Positions 47,601 to 62,600 of a stretch of DNA of 64,000 nucleotides are shown here, one piece after another. The position numbers and the translations under genes were made by a program. Within the stretch, counting starts at the first letter, position 1; every line of letters starts with the position of its first letter. Source of the DNA: Rhynchopus euleeides (lineage: Eukaryota > Euglenozoa > Diplonemea > Diplonemida > Diplonemidae); NCBI GenBank assembly GCA_963210315.1, contig OY723239.1:372001-436000 (forward strand), given 5' to 3'. The notes beneath the pieces are model-generated. The model saw only the letters and a list, made by a program, of their open reading frames with translations, did no database searches and was not told where the DNA came from.

Positions 47601-50600
47601 CACCCATTTCAGCACTCTCCTGCAGTCGCACACCTCTGCCTAGGTCCTAAACACCCATTTCAGCACTCTCCTGCAGTCGCACACCTCGGCCTAAGTCCTC
47701 AACACCCATTTCAGCACTCTCCTGCAGTCGGACACTTCTGCCTAGGTCCTAAACACCCATTTCAGCACTCTCCTGCAGTCGGACACTTCTGCCTAGGTCC
47801 TCAACACCCATTTCAGCACTCTCCTGCAGTCGCACACCTCTGCCTAGGTCCTAAACACCCATTTCAGCACTCTCCTGCAGTCGCACACCTCTGCCTAGGT
47901 CCTAAACACCCATTTCAGCACTCTCCTGCAGTCGCACACCTCGGCCTAAGTCCTCAACACCCATTTCAGCACTCTCCTGCAGTCGGACACTTCTGCCTAG
48001 GTCCTAAACACCCATTTCAGCACTCTCCTGCAGTCGGACACTTCTGCCTAGGTCCTCAACACCCAGTTCAGCACTCTCCTGCAGTCGCACACCTCTGCCT
48101 AGGTCCTAAACACCCATTTCAGCACTCTCCTGCAGTCGCACACCTCTGCCTAAGTCCTCAACACCCATTTCAGCACTCTCCTGCAGTCGGACACTTCTGC
48201 CTAGGTCCTAAACACCCATTTCAGCACTCTCCTGCAGTCGGACACTTCTGCCTAGGTCCTAAACACCCATTTCAGCACTCTCCTGCGGTCGCAAACCTCT
48301 GCCTAAGTCCTCAACACCCATTTCAGCACTCTCCTGCAGTCGGACACTTCTGCCTAGGTCCTAAACACCCATTTCAGCACTCTCCTGCAGTCGGACACTT
48401 CTGCCTAGGTCCTAAACACCCATTTCAGCACTCTCCTGCAGTCGCACACCTCTGCCTAAGTCCTCAACACCCATTTCAGCACTCTCCTGCAGTCGGACAC
48501 TTCTGCCTAGGTCCTAAACACCCATTTCAGCACTCTCCTGCAGTCGGACACTTCTGCCTAAGTCCTCAACACCCATTTCAGCACTCTCCTGCAGTCGGAC
48601 ACTTCTGCCTAGGTCCTAAACACCCATTTCAGCACTCTCCTGCAGTCGGACACTTCTGCCTAGGTCCTAAACACCCATTTCAGCACTCTCCTGCAGTCGG
48701 ACACTTCTGCCTAGATCCTAAACACCCATTTCAGCACTCTCCTGCAGTCGCACACCTCTGCCTAAGTCCTCAACACCCATTTCAGCACTCTCCTGCAGTC
48801 GGACACTTCTGCCTAGGTCCTAAACACCCATTTCAGCACTCTCCTGCAGTCGGACACTTCTGCCTAAGTCCTCAACACCCATTTCAGCACTCTCCTGCAG
48901 TCGGACACTTCTGCCTAGGTCCTAAACACCCATTTCAGCACTCTCCTGCAGTCGGACACTTCTGCCTAGGTCCTAAACACCCATTTCAGCACTCTCCTGC
49001 AGTCGCACACCTCTGCCTAGGTCCTAAACACCCATTTCAGCACTCTCCTGCAGTCGCACACCTCGGCCTAAGTCCTCAACACCCATTTCAGCACTCTCCT
49101 GCAGTCGGACACTTCTGCCTAGGTCCTAAACACCCATTTCAGCACTCTCCTGCAGTCGCACACCTCTGCCTAGGTCCTAAACACCCATTTCAGCACTCTC
49201 CTGCAGTCGCACACCTCGGCCTAAGTCCTCAACACCCATTTCAGCACTCTCCTGCAGTCGGACACTTCTGCCTAGGTCCTAAACACCCATTTCAGCACTC
49301 TCCTGCAGTCGGACACTTCTGCCTAGGTCCTCAACACCCAGTTCAGCACTCTCCTGCAGTCGCACACCTCTGCCTAGGTCCTAACCACCCATTTCAGCAC
49401 TCTCCTGCAGTCGCACACCTCTGCCTAAGTCCTCAACACCCATTTCAGCACTCTCCTGCAGTCGGACACTTCTGCCTAGGTCCTAAACACCCATTTCAGC
49501 ACTCTCCTGCAGTCGGACACTTCTGCCTAGGTCCTAAACACCCATTTCAGCACTCTCCTGCGGTCGCAAACCTCTGCCTAAGTCCTCAACACCCATTTCA
49601 GCACTCTCCTGCAGTCGGACACTTCTGCCTAGGTCCTAAACACCCATTTCAGCACTCTCCTGCAGTCGGACACTTCTGCCTAGGTCCTAAACACCCATTT
49701 CAGCACTCTCCTGCAGTCGCACACCTCTGCCTAAGTCCTCAACACCCATTTCAGCACTCTCCTGCAGTCGGACACTTCTGCCTAGGTCCTAAACACCCAT
49801 TTCAGCACTCTCCTGCAGTCGGACACTTCTGCCTAAGTCCTCAACACCCATTTCAGCACTCTCCTGCAGTCGGACACTTCTGCCTAGGTCCTAAACACCC
49901 ATTTCAGCACTCTCCTGCAGTCGGACACTTCTGCCTAGGTCCTAAACACCCATTTCAGCACTCTCCTGCAGTCGGACACTTCTGCCTAGATCCTAAACAC
50001 CCATTTCAGCACTCTCCTGCAGTCGCACACCTCTGCCTAAGTCCTCAACACCCATTTCAGCACTCTCCTGCAGTCGGACACTTCTGCCTAGGTCCTAAAC
50101 ACCCATTTCAGCACTCTCCTGCAGTCGGACACTTCTGCCTAAGTCCTCAACACCCATTTCAGCACTCTCCTGCAGTCGGACACTTCTGCCTAGGTCCTAA
50201 ACACCCATTTCAGCACTCTCCTGCAGTCGCACACCTCTGCCTAGGTCCTAAACACCCATTTCAGCACTCTCCTGCAGTCGCACACCTCGGCCTAAGTCCT
50301 CAACACCCATTTCAGCACTCTCCTGCAGTCGGACACTTCTGCCTAGGTCCTAAACACCCATTTCAGCACTCTCCTGCAGTCGCACACCTCTGCCTAGGTC
50401 CTAAACACCCATTTCAGCACTCTCCTGCAGTCGCACACCTCGGCCTAAGTCCTCAACACCCATTTCAGCACTCTCCTGCAGTCGGACACTTCTGCCTAGG
50501 TCCTAAACACCCATTTCAGCACTCTCCTGCAGTCGGACACTTCTGCCTAGGTCCTCAACACCCATTTCAGCACTCTCCTGCAGTCGCACACCTCTGCCTA

Positions 50601-53600
50601 GGTCCTAAACACCCATTTCAGCACTCTCCTGCAGTCGCACACCTCTGCCTAAGTCCTCAACACCCATTTCAGCACTCTCCTGCAGTCGGACACTTCTGCC
50701 TAGGTCCTAAACACCCATTTCAGCACTCTCCTGCAGTCGGACACTTCTGCCTAGGTCCTAAACACCCATTTCAGCACTCTCCTGCGGTCGCAAACCTCTG
50801 CCTAAGTCCTCAACACCCATTTCAGCACTCTCCTGCAGTCGGACACTTCTGCCTAGGTCCTAAACACCCATTTCAGCACTCTCCTGCAGTCGGACACTTC
50901 TGCCTAAGTCCTCAACACCCATTTCAGCACTCTCCTGCAGTCGGACACTTCTGCCTAGGTCCTAAACACCCATTTCAGCACTCTCCTGCAGTCGGACACT
51001 TCTGCCTAAGTCCTCAACACCCATTTCAGCACTCTCCTGCAGTCGGACACTTCTGCCTAGGTCCTAAACACCCATTTCAGCACTCTCCTGCGGTCGCAAA
51101 CCTCTGCCTAAGTCCTCAACACCCATTTCAGCACTCTCCTGCAGTCGGACACTTCTGCCTAGGTCCTAAACACCCATTTCAGCACTCTCCTGCAGTCGGA
51201 CACTTCTGCCTAGGTCCTAAACACCCATTTCAGCACTCTCCTGCAGTCGCACACCTCTGCCTAAGTCCTCAACACCCATTTCAGCACTCTCCTGCAGTCG
51301 GACACTTCTGCCTAGGTCCTAAACACCCATTTCAGCACTCTCCTGCAGTCGGACACTTCTGCCTAAGTCCTCAACACCCATTTCAGCACTCTCCTGCAGT
51401 CGGACACTTCTGCCTAGGTCCTAAACACCCATTTCAGCACTCTCCTGCAGTCGGACACTTCTGCCTAGGTCCTAAACACCCATTTCAGCACTCTCCTGCA
51501 GTCGCACACCTCTGCCTAGGTCCTAAACACCCATTTCAGCACTCTCCTGCAGTCGCACACCTCGGCCTAAGTCCTCAACACCCATTTCAGCACTCTCCTG
51601 CAGTCGGACACTTCTGCCTAGGTCCTAAACACCCATTTCAGCACTCTCCTGCAGTCGGACACTTCTGCCTAGGTCCTCAACACCCATTTCAGCACTCTCC
51701 TGCAGTCGCACACCTCTGCCTAGGTCCTAAACACCCATTTCAGCACTCTCCTGCAGTCGCACACCTCTGCCTAGGTCCTAAACACCCATTTCAGCACTCT
51801 CCTGCAGTCGCACACCTCGGCCTGAGTCCTCAACACCCATTTCAGCACTCTCCTGCAGTCGGACACTTCTGCCTAGGTCCTAAACACCCATTTCAGCACT
51901 CTCCTGCAGTCGGACACTTCTGCCTAGGTCCTCAACACCCATTTCAGCACTCTCCTGCAGTCGCACACCTCTGCCTAGGTCCTAAACACCCATTTCAGCA
52001 CTCTCCTGCAGTCGCACACCTCTGCCTAGGTCCTAAACACCCATTTCAGCACTCTCCTGCAGTCGCACACCTCGGCCTAAGTCCTCAACACCCATTTCAG
52101 CACTCTCCTGCAGTCGGACACTTCTGCCTAGGTCCTAAACACCCATTTCAGCACTCTCCTGCAGTCGGACACTTCTGCCTAGGTCCTCAACACCCAGTTC
52201 AGCACTCTCCTGCAGTCGCACACCTCTGCCTAGGTCCTAAACACCCATTTCAGCACTCTCCTGCAGTCGCACACCTCTGCCTAAGTCCTCAACACCCATT
52301 TCAGCACTCTCCTGCAGTCGGACACTTCTGCCTAGGTCCTAAACACCCATTTCAGCACTCTCCTGCAGTCGGACACTTCTGCCTAGGTCCTAAACACCCA
52401 TTTCAGCACTCTCCTGCGGTCGCAAACCTCTGCCTAAGTCCTCAACACCCATTTCAGCACTCTCCTGCAGTCGGACACTTCTGCCTAGGTCCTAAACACC
52501 CATTTCAGCACTCTCCTGCAGTCGGACACTTCTGCCTAGGTCCTAAACACCCATTTCAGCACTCTCCTGCAGTCGCACACCTCTGCCTAAGTCCTCAACA
52601 CCCATTTCAGCACTCTCCTGCAGTCGGACACTTCTGCCTAGGTCCTAAACACCCATTTCAGCACTCTCCTGCAGTCGGACACTTCTGCCTAAGTCCTCAA
52701 CACCCATTTCAGCACTCTCCTGCAGTCGGACACTTCTGCCTAGGTCCTAAACACCCATTTCAGCACTCTCCTGCAGTCGGACACTTCTGCCTAGGTCCTA
52801 AACACCCATTTCAGCACTCTCCTGCAGTCGGACACTTCTGCCTAGATCCTAAACACCCATTTCAGCACTCTCCTGCAGTCGCACACCTCTGCCTAAGTCC
52901 TCAACACCCATTTCAGCACTCTCCTGCAGTCGGACACTTCTGCCTAGGTCCTAAACACCCATTTCAGCACTCTCCTGCAGTCGGACACTTCTGCCTAAGT
53001 CCTCAACACCCATTTCAGCACTCTCCTGCAGTCGGACACTTCTGCCTAGGTCCTAAACACCCATTTCAGCACTCTCCTGCAGTCGGACACTTCTGCCTAG
53101 GTCCTAAACACCCATTTCAGCACTCTCCTGCAGTCGCACACCTCTGCCTAGGTCCTAAACACCCATTTCAGCACTCTCCTGCAGTCGCACACCTCGGCCT
53201 AAGTCCTCAACACCCATTTCAGCACTCTCCTGCAGTCGGACACTTCTGCCTAGGTCCTAAACACCCATTTCAGCACTCTCCTGCAGTCGCACACCTCTGC
53301 CTAGGTCCTAAACACCCATTTCAGCACTCTCCTGCAGTCGCACACCTCGGCCTAAGTCCTCAACACCCATTTCAGCACTCTCCTGCAGTCGGACACTTCT
53401 GCCTAGGTCCTAAACACCCATTTCAGCACTCTCCTGCAGTCGGACACTTCTGCCTAGGTCCTCAACACCCAGTTCAGCACTCTCCTGCAGTCGCACACCT
53501 CTGCCTAGGTCCTAACCACCCATTTCAGCACTCTCCTGCAGTCGCACACCTCTGCCTAAGTCCTCAACACCCATTTCAGCACTCTCCTGCAGTCGGACAC

Positions 53601-56600
53601 TTCTGCCTAGGTCCTAAACACCCATTTCAGCACTCTCCTGCAGTCGGACACTTCTGCCTAGGTCCTAAACACCCATTTCAGCACTCTCCTGCGGTCGCAA
53701 ACCTCTGCCTAAGTCCTCAACACCCATTTCAGCACTCTCCTGCAGTCGGACACTTCTGCCTAGGTCCTAAACACCCATTTCAGCACTCTCCTGCAGTCGG
53801 ACACTTCTGCCTAGGTCCTAAACACCCATTTCAGCACTCTCCTGCAGTCGCACACCTCTGCCTAAGTCCTCAACACCCATTTCAGCACTCTCCTGCAGTC
53901 GGACACTTCTGCCTAGGTCCTAAACACCCATTTCAGCACTCTCCTGCAGTCGGACACTTCTGCCTAAGTCCTCAACACCCATTTCAGCACTCTCCTGCAG
54001 TCGGACACTTCTGCCTAGGTCCTAAACACCCATTTCAGCACTCTCCTGCAGTCGGACACTTCTGCCTAGGTCCTAAACACCCATTTCAGCACTCTCCTGC
54101 AGTCGGACACTTCTGCCTAAGTCCTCAACACCCATTTCAGCACTCTCCTGCAGTCGGACACTTCTGCCTAGGTCCTAAACACCCATTTCAGCACTCTCCT
54201 GCAGTCGCACACCTCTGCCTAGGTCCTAAACACCCATTTCAGCACTCTCCTGCAGTCGCACACCTCGGCCTAAGTCCTCAACACCCATTTCAGCACTCTC
54301 CTGCAGTCGGACACTTCTGCCTAGGTCCTAAACACCCATTTCAGCACTCTCCTGCAGTCGCACACCTCTGCCTAGGTCCTAAACACCCATTTCAGCACTC
54401 TCCTGCAGTCGCACACCTCGGCCTAAGTCCTCAACACCCATTTCAGCACTCTCCTGCAGTCGGACACTTCTGCCTAGGTCCTAAACACCCATTTCAGCAC
54501 TCTCCTGCAGTCGGACACTTCTGCCTAGGTCCTCAACACCCATTTCAGCACTCTCCTGCAGTCGCACACCTCTGCCTAGGTCCTAAACACCCATTTCAGC
54601 ACTCTCCTGCAGTCGCACACCTCTGCCTAAGTCCTCAACACCCATTTCAGCACTCTCCTGCAGTCGGACACTTCTGCCTAGGTCCTAAACACCCATTTCA
54701 GCACTCTCCTGCAGTCGGACACTTCTGCCTAGGTCCTAAACACCCATTTCAGCACTCTCCTGCGGTCGCAAACCTCTGCCTAAGTCCTCAACACCCATTT
54801 CAGCACTCTCCTGCAGTCGGACACTTCTGCCTAGGTCCTAAACACCCATTTCAGCACTCTCCTGCAGTCGGACACTTCTGCCTAAGTCCTCAACACCCAT
54901 TTCAGCACTCTCCTGCAGTCGGACACTTCTGCCTAGGTCCTAAACACCCATTTCAGCACTCTCCTGCAGTCGGACACTTCTGCCTAGGTCCTAAACACCC
55001 ATTTCAGCACTCTCCTGCAGTCGCACACCTCTGCCTAGGTCCTAAACACCCATTTCAGCACTCTCCTGCAGTCGCACACCTCGGCCTAAGTCCTCAACAC
55101 CCATTTCAGCACTCTCCTGCAGTCGGACACTTCTGCCTAGGTCCTAAACACCCATTTCAGCACTCTCCTGCAGTCGGACACTTCTGCCTAGGTCCTCAAC
55201 ACCCAGTTCAGCACTCTCCTGCAGTCGCACACCTCTGCCTAGGTCCTAAACACCCATTTCAGCACTCTCCTGCAGTCGCACACCTCTGCCTAAGTCCTCA
55301 ACACCCATTTCAGCACTCTCCTGCAGTCGGACACTTCTGCCTAGGTCCTAAACACCCATTTCAGCACTCTCCTGCAGTCGGACACTTCTGCCTAGGTCCT
55401 AAACACCCATTTCAGCACTCTCCTGCGGTCGCAAACCTCTGCCTAAGTCCTCAACACCCATTTCAGCACTCTCCTGCAGTCGGACACTTCTGCCTAGGTC
55501 CTAAACACCCATTTCAGCACTCTCCTGCAGTCGGACACTTCTGCCTAGGTCCTAAACACCCATTTCAGCACTCTCCTGCAGTCGCACACCTCTGCCTAAG
55601 TCCTCAACACCCATTTCAGCACTCTCCTGCAGTCGGACACTTCTGCCTAGGTCCTAAACACCCATTTCAGCAGTCTCCTGCAGTCGGACACTTCTGCCTA
55701 AGTCCTCAACACCCATTTCAGCACTCTCCTGCAGTCGGACACTTCTGCCTAGGTCCTAAACACCCATTTCAGCACTCTCCTGCAGTCGGACACTTCTGCC
55801 TAGGTCCTAAACACCCATTTCAGCACTCTCCTGCAGTCGCACACCTCTGCCTAGGTCCTAAACACCCATTTCAGCACTCTCCTGCAGTCGCACACCTCGG
55901 CCTAAGTCCTCAACACCCATTTCAGCACTCTCCTGCAGTCGGACACTTCTGCCTAGGTCCTAAACACCCATTTCAGCACTCTCCTGCAGTCGGACACTTC
56001 TGCCTAGGTCCTAAACACCCATTTCAGCACTCTCCTGCAGTCGCACACCTCTGCCTAAGTCCTCAACACCCATTTCAGCACTCTCCTGCAGTCGGACACT
56101 TCTGCCTAGGTCCTAAACACCCCTTTCAGCACTCTCCTGCAGTCGGACACTTCTGCCTAGGTCCTAAACACCCATTTCAGCACTCTCCTGCGTTCGCAAA
56201 CCTCTGCCTAAGTCCTCAACACCCATTTCAGCACTCTCCTGCAGTCGGACACTTCTGCCTAGGTCCTAAACACCCATTTCAGCACTCTCCTGCAGTCGGA
56301 CACTTCTGCCTAGGTCCTAAACACCCATTTCAGCACTCTCCTGCGGTCGCAAACCTCTGCCTAAGTCCTCAACACCCATTTCAGCACTCTCCTGCAGTCG
56401 GACACTTCTGCCTAGGTCCTAAACACCCATTTCAGCACTCTCCTGCAGTCGGACACTTCTGCCTAAGTCCTCAACACCCATTTCGGCACTCTCCTGCAGT
56501 CGCACACCTCTGCCTAAGTCCTCAACACCCATTTCAGCACTCTCCTGCAGTCGGACACTTCTGCCTAGGTCCTAAACACCCATTTCAGCACTCTCCTGCA

Positions 56601-59600
56601 GTCGGACACTTCTGCCTAAGTCCTCAACACCCATTTCGGCACTCTCCTGCAGTCGCACACCTCTGCCTAAGTCCTCAACACCCATTTCAGCACTCTCCTG
56701 CAGTCGGACACTTCTGCCTAGGTCCTAAACACCCATTTCAGCACTCTCCTGCAGTCGCACACCTCTGCCTAAGTCCTCAACACCCATTTCAGCACTCTCC
56801 TGCAGTCGGACACTTCTGCGTAAGTCCTCAACACCCATTTCAGCACTCTCCTGCAGTCGGACACTTCTGCCTAAGTCCTCAACACCCATTTCAGCACTCT
56901 CCTGCAGTCGGACACTTCTGCCTAGGTCCTAAACACCCATTTCAGCACTCTCCTGCAGTCGGACACTTCTGCCTAGGTCCTAAACACCCATTTCAGCACT
57001 CTCCTGCAGTCGCACACCTCTGCCTAGGTCCTAAACACCCATTTCAGCACTCTCCTGCAGTCGCACACCTCGGCCTAAGTCCTCAACACCCATTTCAGCA
57101 CTCTCCTGCAGTCGGACACTTCTGCCTAGGTCCTAAACACCCATTTCAGCACTCTCCTGCAGTCGGACACTTCTGCCTAGGTCCTAAACACCCATTTCAG
57201 CACTCTCCTGCAGTCGCACACCTCTGCCTAAGTCCTCAACACCCATTTCAGCACTCTCCTGCAGTCGGACACTTCTGCCTAGGTCCTAAACACCCCTTTC
57301 AGCACTCTCCTGCAGTCGGACACTTCTGCCTAGGTCCTAAACACCCATTTCAGCACTCTCCTGCGTTCGCAAACCTCTGCCTAAGTCCTCAACACCCATT
57401 TCAGCACTCTCCTGCAGTCGGACACTTCTGCCTAGGTCCTAAACACCCATTTCAGCACTCTCCTGCAGTCGGACACTTCTGCCTAGGTCCTAAACACCCA
57501 TTTCAGCACTCTCCTGCGGTCGCAAACCTCTGCCTAAGTCCTCAACACCCATTTCAGCACTCTCCTGCAGTCGGACACTTCTGCCTAGGTCCTAAACACC
57601 CATTTCAGCACTCTCCTGCAGTCGGACACTTCTGCCTAAGTCCTCAACACCCATTTCGGCACTCTCCTGCAGTCGCACACCTCTGCCTAAGTCCTCAACA
57701 CCCATTTCAGCACTCTCCTGCAGTCGGACACTTCTGCCTAGGTCCTAAACACCCATTTCAGCACTCTCCTGCAGTCGGACACTTCTGCCTAAGTCCTCAA
57801 CACCCATTTCGGCACTCTCCTGCAGTCGCACACCTCTGCCTAAGTCCTCAACACCCATTTCAGCACTCTCCTGCAGTCGGACACTTCTGCCTAGGTCCTA
57901 AACACCCATTTCAGCACTCTCCTGCAGTCGCACACCTCTGCCTAAGTCCTCAACACCCATTTCAGCACTCTCCTGCAGTCGGACACTTCTGCCTAAGTCC
58001 TCAACACCCATTTCAGCACTCTCCTGCAGTCGGACACTTCTGCCTACGTCCTAAACACCCATTTCAGCACTCTCCTGCAGTCGCACACCTCTGCCTAGGT
58101 CCTAAACACCCATTTCAGCACTCTCCTGCAGTCGCACACCTCGGCCTAAGTCCTCAACACCCATTTCAGCACTCTCCTGCAGTCGGACACTTCTGCCTAG
58201 GTCCTAAACACCCATTTCAGCACTCTCCTGCAGTCGGACACTTCTGCCTAGGTCCTAAACACCCATTTCAGCACTCTCCTGCAGTCGGACACTTCTGCCT
58301 AGGTCCTAAACACCCATTTCAGCACTCTCCTGCAGTCGCACACCTCTGCCTAGGTCCTAAACACCCATTTCAGCACTCTCCTGCAGTCGCACACCTCTGC
58401 CTAAGTCCTCAACACCCATTTCAGCACTCTCCTGCAGTCGGACACTTCTGCCTAGGTCCTAAACACCCATTTCAGCACTCTCCTGCAGTCGGACACTTCT
58501 GCCTAGGTCCTAAACACCCATTTCAGCACTCTCCTGCGGTCGCAAACCTCTGCCTAAGTCCTCAACACCCATTTCAGCACTCTCCTGCAGTCGGACACTT
58601 CTGCCTAGGTCCTAAACACCCATTTCAGCACTCTCCTGCAGTCGCACACCTCTGCCTAAGTCCTCAACACCCATTTCAGCACTCTCCTGCAGTCGCACAC
58701 CTCTGCCTAAGTCCTCAACACCCATTTCAGCACTCTCCTGCAGTCGGACACTTCTGCCTAGGTCCTAAACACCCATTTCAGCACTCTCCTGCAGTCGGAC
58801 ACTTCTGCCTAGGTCCTAAAGACCCATTTCAGCACTCTCCTGCAGTCGCACACCTCTGCCTAAGTCCTCAACACCCATTTCAGCACTCTCCTGCAGTCGG
58901 ACACTTCTGCCTAAGTCCTCAACACCCATTTCAGCACTCTCCTGCAGTCGGACACTTCTGCCTAGGTCCTAAACACCCATTTCAGCACTCTCCTGCAGTC
59001 GGACACTTCTGCCTAGGTCCTAAACACCCATTTCAGCACTCTCCTGCAGTCGCACACCTCTGCCTAGGTCCTAAACACCCATTTCAGCACTCTCCTGCAG
59101 TCGCACACCTCGGCCTAAGTCCTCAACACCCATTTCAGCACTCTCCTGCAGTCGGACACTTCTGCCTAGGTCCTAAACACCCATTTCAGCACTCTCCTGC
59201 AGTCGGACACTTCTGCCTAGGTCCTAAACACCCATTTCAGCACTCTCCTGCAGTCGCACACCTCTGCCTAGGTCCTAAACACCCATTTCAGCACTCTCCT
59301 GCAGTCGCACACCTCTGCCTAAGTCCTCAACACCCATTTCAGCACGCTCCTGCAGTCGGACACTTCTGCCTAGGTCCTAAACACCCATTTCAGCACTCTC
59401 CTGCAGTCGGACACTTCTGCCTAGGTCCTAAACACCCATTTCAGCACTCTCCTGCAGTCGCACACCTCTGCCTAAGTCCTCAACACCCATTTCAGCACTC
59501 TCCTGCAGTCGGACACTTCTGCCTAGGTCCTAAACACCCATTTCAGCACTCTCCTGCAGTCGGACACTTCTGCCTAGGTCCTAAACACCCATTTCAGCAC

Positions 59601-62600
59601 TCTCCTGCAGTCGCACACCTCTGCCTAAGTCCTCAACACCCATTTCAGCACTCTCCTGCAGTCGGACACTTCTGCCTAGGTCCTAAACACCCATTTCAGC
59701 ACTCTCCTGCAGTCGGACACTTCTGCCTAAGTCCTCAACACCCATTTCAGCACTCTCCTGCAGTCGGACACTTCTGCCTAGGTCCTAAACACCCATTTCA
59801 GCACTCTCCTGCAGTCGGACACTTCTGCCTAGGTCCTAAACACCCATTTCAGCACTCTCCTGCAGTCGCACACCTCTGCCTAGGTCCTAAACACCCATTT
59901 CAGCACTCTCCTGCAGTCGCACACCTCGGCCTAAGTCCTCAACACCCATTTCAGCACTCTCCTGCAGTCGGACACTTCTGCCTAGGTCCTAAACACCCAT
60001 TTCAGCACTCTCCTGCAGTCGGACACTTCTGCCTAGGTCCTAAACACCCATTTCAGCACTCTCCTGCAGTCGCACACCTCTGCCTAAGTCCTCAACACCC
60101 ATTTCAGCACTCTCCTGCAGTCGGACACTTCTGCCTAGGTCCTAAACACCCCTTTCAGCACTCTCCTGCAGTCGGACACTTCTGCCTAGGTCCTAAACAC
60201 CCATTTCAGCACTCTCCTGCGTTCGCAAACCTCTGCCTAAGTCCTCAACACCCATTTCAGCACTCTCCTGCAGTCGGACACTTCTGCCTAGGTCCTAAAC
60301 ACCCATTTCAGCACTCTCCTGCAGTCGGACACTTCTGCCTAGGTCCTAAACACCCATTTCAGCACTCTCCTGCGGTCGCAAACCTCTGCCTAAGTCCTCA
60401 ACACCCATTTCAGCACTCTCCTGCAGTCGGACACTTCTGCCTAGGTCCTAAACACCCATTTCAGCACTCTCCTGCAGTCGGACACTTCTGCCTAAGTCCT
60501 CAACACCCATTTCGGCACTCTCCTGCAGTCGCACACCTCTGCCTAAGTCCTCAACACCCATTTCAGCACTCTCCTGCAGTCGGACACTTCTGCCTAGGTC
60601 CTAAACACCCATTTCAGCACTCTCCTGCAGTCGGACACTTCTGCCTAAGTCCTCAACACCCATTTCGGCACTCTCCTGCAGTCGCACACCTCTGCCTAAG
60701 TCCTCAACACCCATTTCAGCACTCTCCTGCAGTCGGACACTTCTGCCTAGGTCCTAAACACCCATTTCAGCACTCTCCTGCAGTCGGACACTTCTGCCTA
60801 AGTCCTCAACACCCATTTCGGCACTCTCCTGCAGTCGCACACCTCTGCCTAAGTCCTCAACACCCATTTCAGCACTCTCCTGCAGTCGGACACTTCTGCC
60901 TAAGTCCTCAACACCCATTTCAGCACTCTCCTGCAGTCGGACACTTCTCCCTACGTCCTAAACACCCATTTCAGCACTCTCCTGCAGTCGCACACCTCTG
61001 CCTAGGTCCTAGACACCCATTTCAGCACTCTCCTGCAGTCGGACACTTCTGCCTAGGTCCTAAACACCCATTTCAGCACTCTCCTGCAGTCGGACACTTC
61101 TGCCTAGGTCCTAAACACCCATTTCAGCACTCTCCTGCAGTCGGACACTTCTGCCTAGGTCCTAAACACCCATTTCAGCACTCTCCTGCAGTCGCACACC
61201 TCTGCCTAGGTCCTAAACACCCATTTCAGCACTCTCCTGCAGTCGCACACCTCTGCCTAAGTCCTCAACACCCATTTCAGCACTCTCCTGCAGTCGGACA
61301 CTTCTGCCTAGGTCCTAAACACCCATTTCAGCACTCTCCTGCAGTCGGACACTTCTGCCTAGGTCCTAAACACCCATTTCAGCACTCTCCTGCGGTCGCA
61401 AACCTCTGCCTAAGTCCTCAACACCCATTTCAGCACTCTCCTGCAGTCGGACACTTCTGCCTAGGTCCTAAACACCCATTTCAGCACTCTCCTGCAGTCG
61501 CACACCTCTGCCTAAGTCCTCAACACCCATTTCAGCACTCTCCTGCAGTCGCACACCTCTGCCTAAGTCCTCAACACCCATTTCAGCACTCTCCTGCAGT
61601 CGGACACTTCTGCCTAGGTCCTAAACACCCATTTCAGCACTCTCCTGCAGTCGGACACTTCTCCCTAGGTCCTAAAGACCCATTTCAGCACTCTCCTGCA
61701 GTCGCACACCTCTGCCTAAGTCCTCAACACCCATTTCAGCACTCTCCTGCAGTCGGACACTTCTGCCTAAGTCCTCAACACCCATTTCAGCACTCTCCTG
61801 CAGTCGGACACTTCTGCCTAGGTCCTAAACACCCATTTCAGCACTCTCCTGCAGTCGGACACTTCTGCCTAGGTCCTAAACACCCATTTCAGCACTCTCC
61901 TGCAGTCGCACACCTCTGCCTAGGTCCTAAACACCCATTTCAGCACTCTCCTGCAGTCGCACACCTCGGCCTAAGTCCTCAACACCCATTTCAGCACTCT
62001 CCTGCAGTCGGACACTTCTGCCTAGGTCCTAAACACCCATTTCAGCACTCTCCTGCAGTCGGACACTTCTGCCTAGGTCCTAAACACCCATTTCAGCACT
62101 CTCCTGCAGTCGCACACCTCTGCCTAGGTCCTAAACACCCATTTCAGCACTCTCCTGCAGTCGCACACCTCTGCCTAAGTCCTCAACACCCATTTCAGCA
62201 CGCTCCTGCAGTCGGACACTTCTGCCTAGGTCCTAAACACCCATTTCAGCACTCTCCTGCAGTCGGACACTTCTGCCTAGGTCCTAAACACCCATTTCAG
62301 CACTCTCCTGCAGTCGGACACTTCTGCCTAAGTCCTCAACACCCATTTCAGCACTCTCCTGCAGTCGGACACTTCTGCCTAGGTCCTAAACACCCCTTTC
62401 AGCACTCTCCTGCAGTCGGACACTTCTGCCTAGGTCCTAAACACCCATTTCAGCACTCTCCTGCGTTCGCAAACCTCTGCCTAAGTCCTCAACACCCATT
62501 TCAGCACTCTCCTGCGGTCGCAAACCTCTGCCTAAGTCCTCAACACCCATTTCAGCACTCTCCTGCAGTCGGACACTTCTGCCTAGGTCCTAAACACCCA

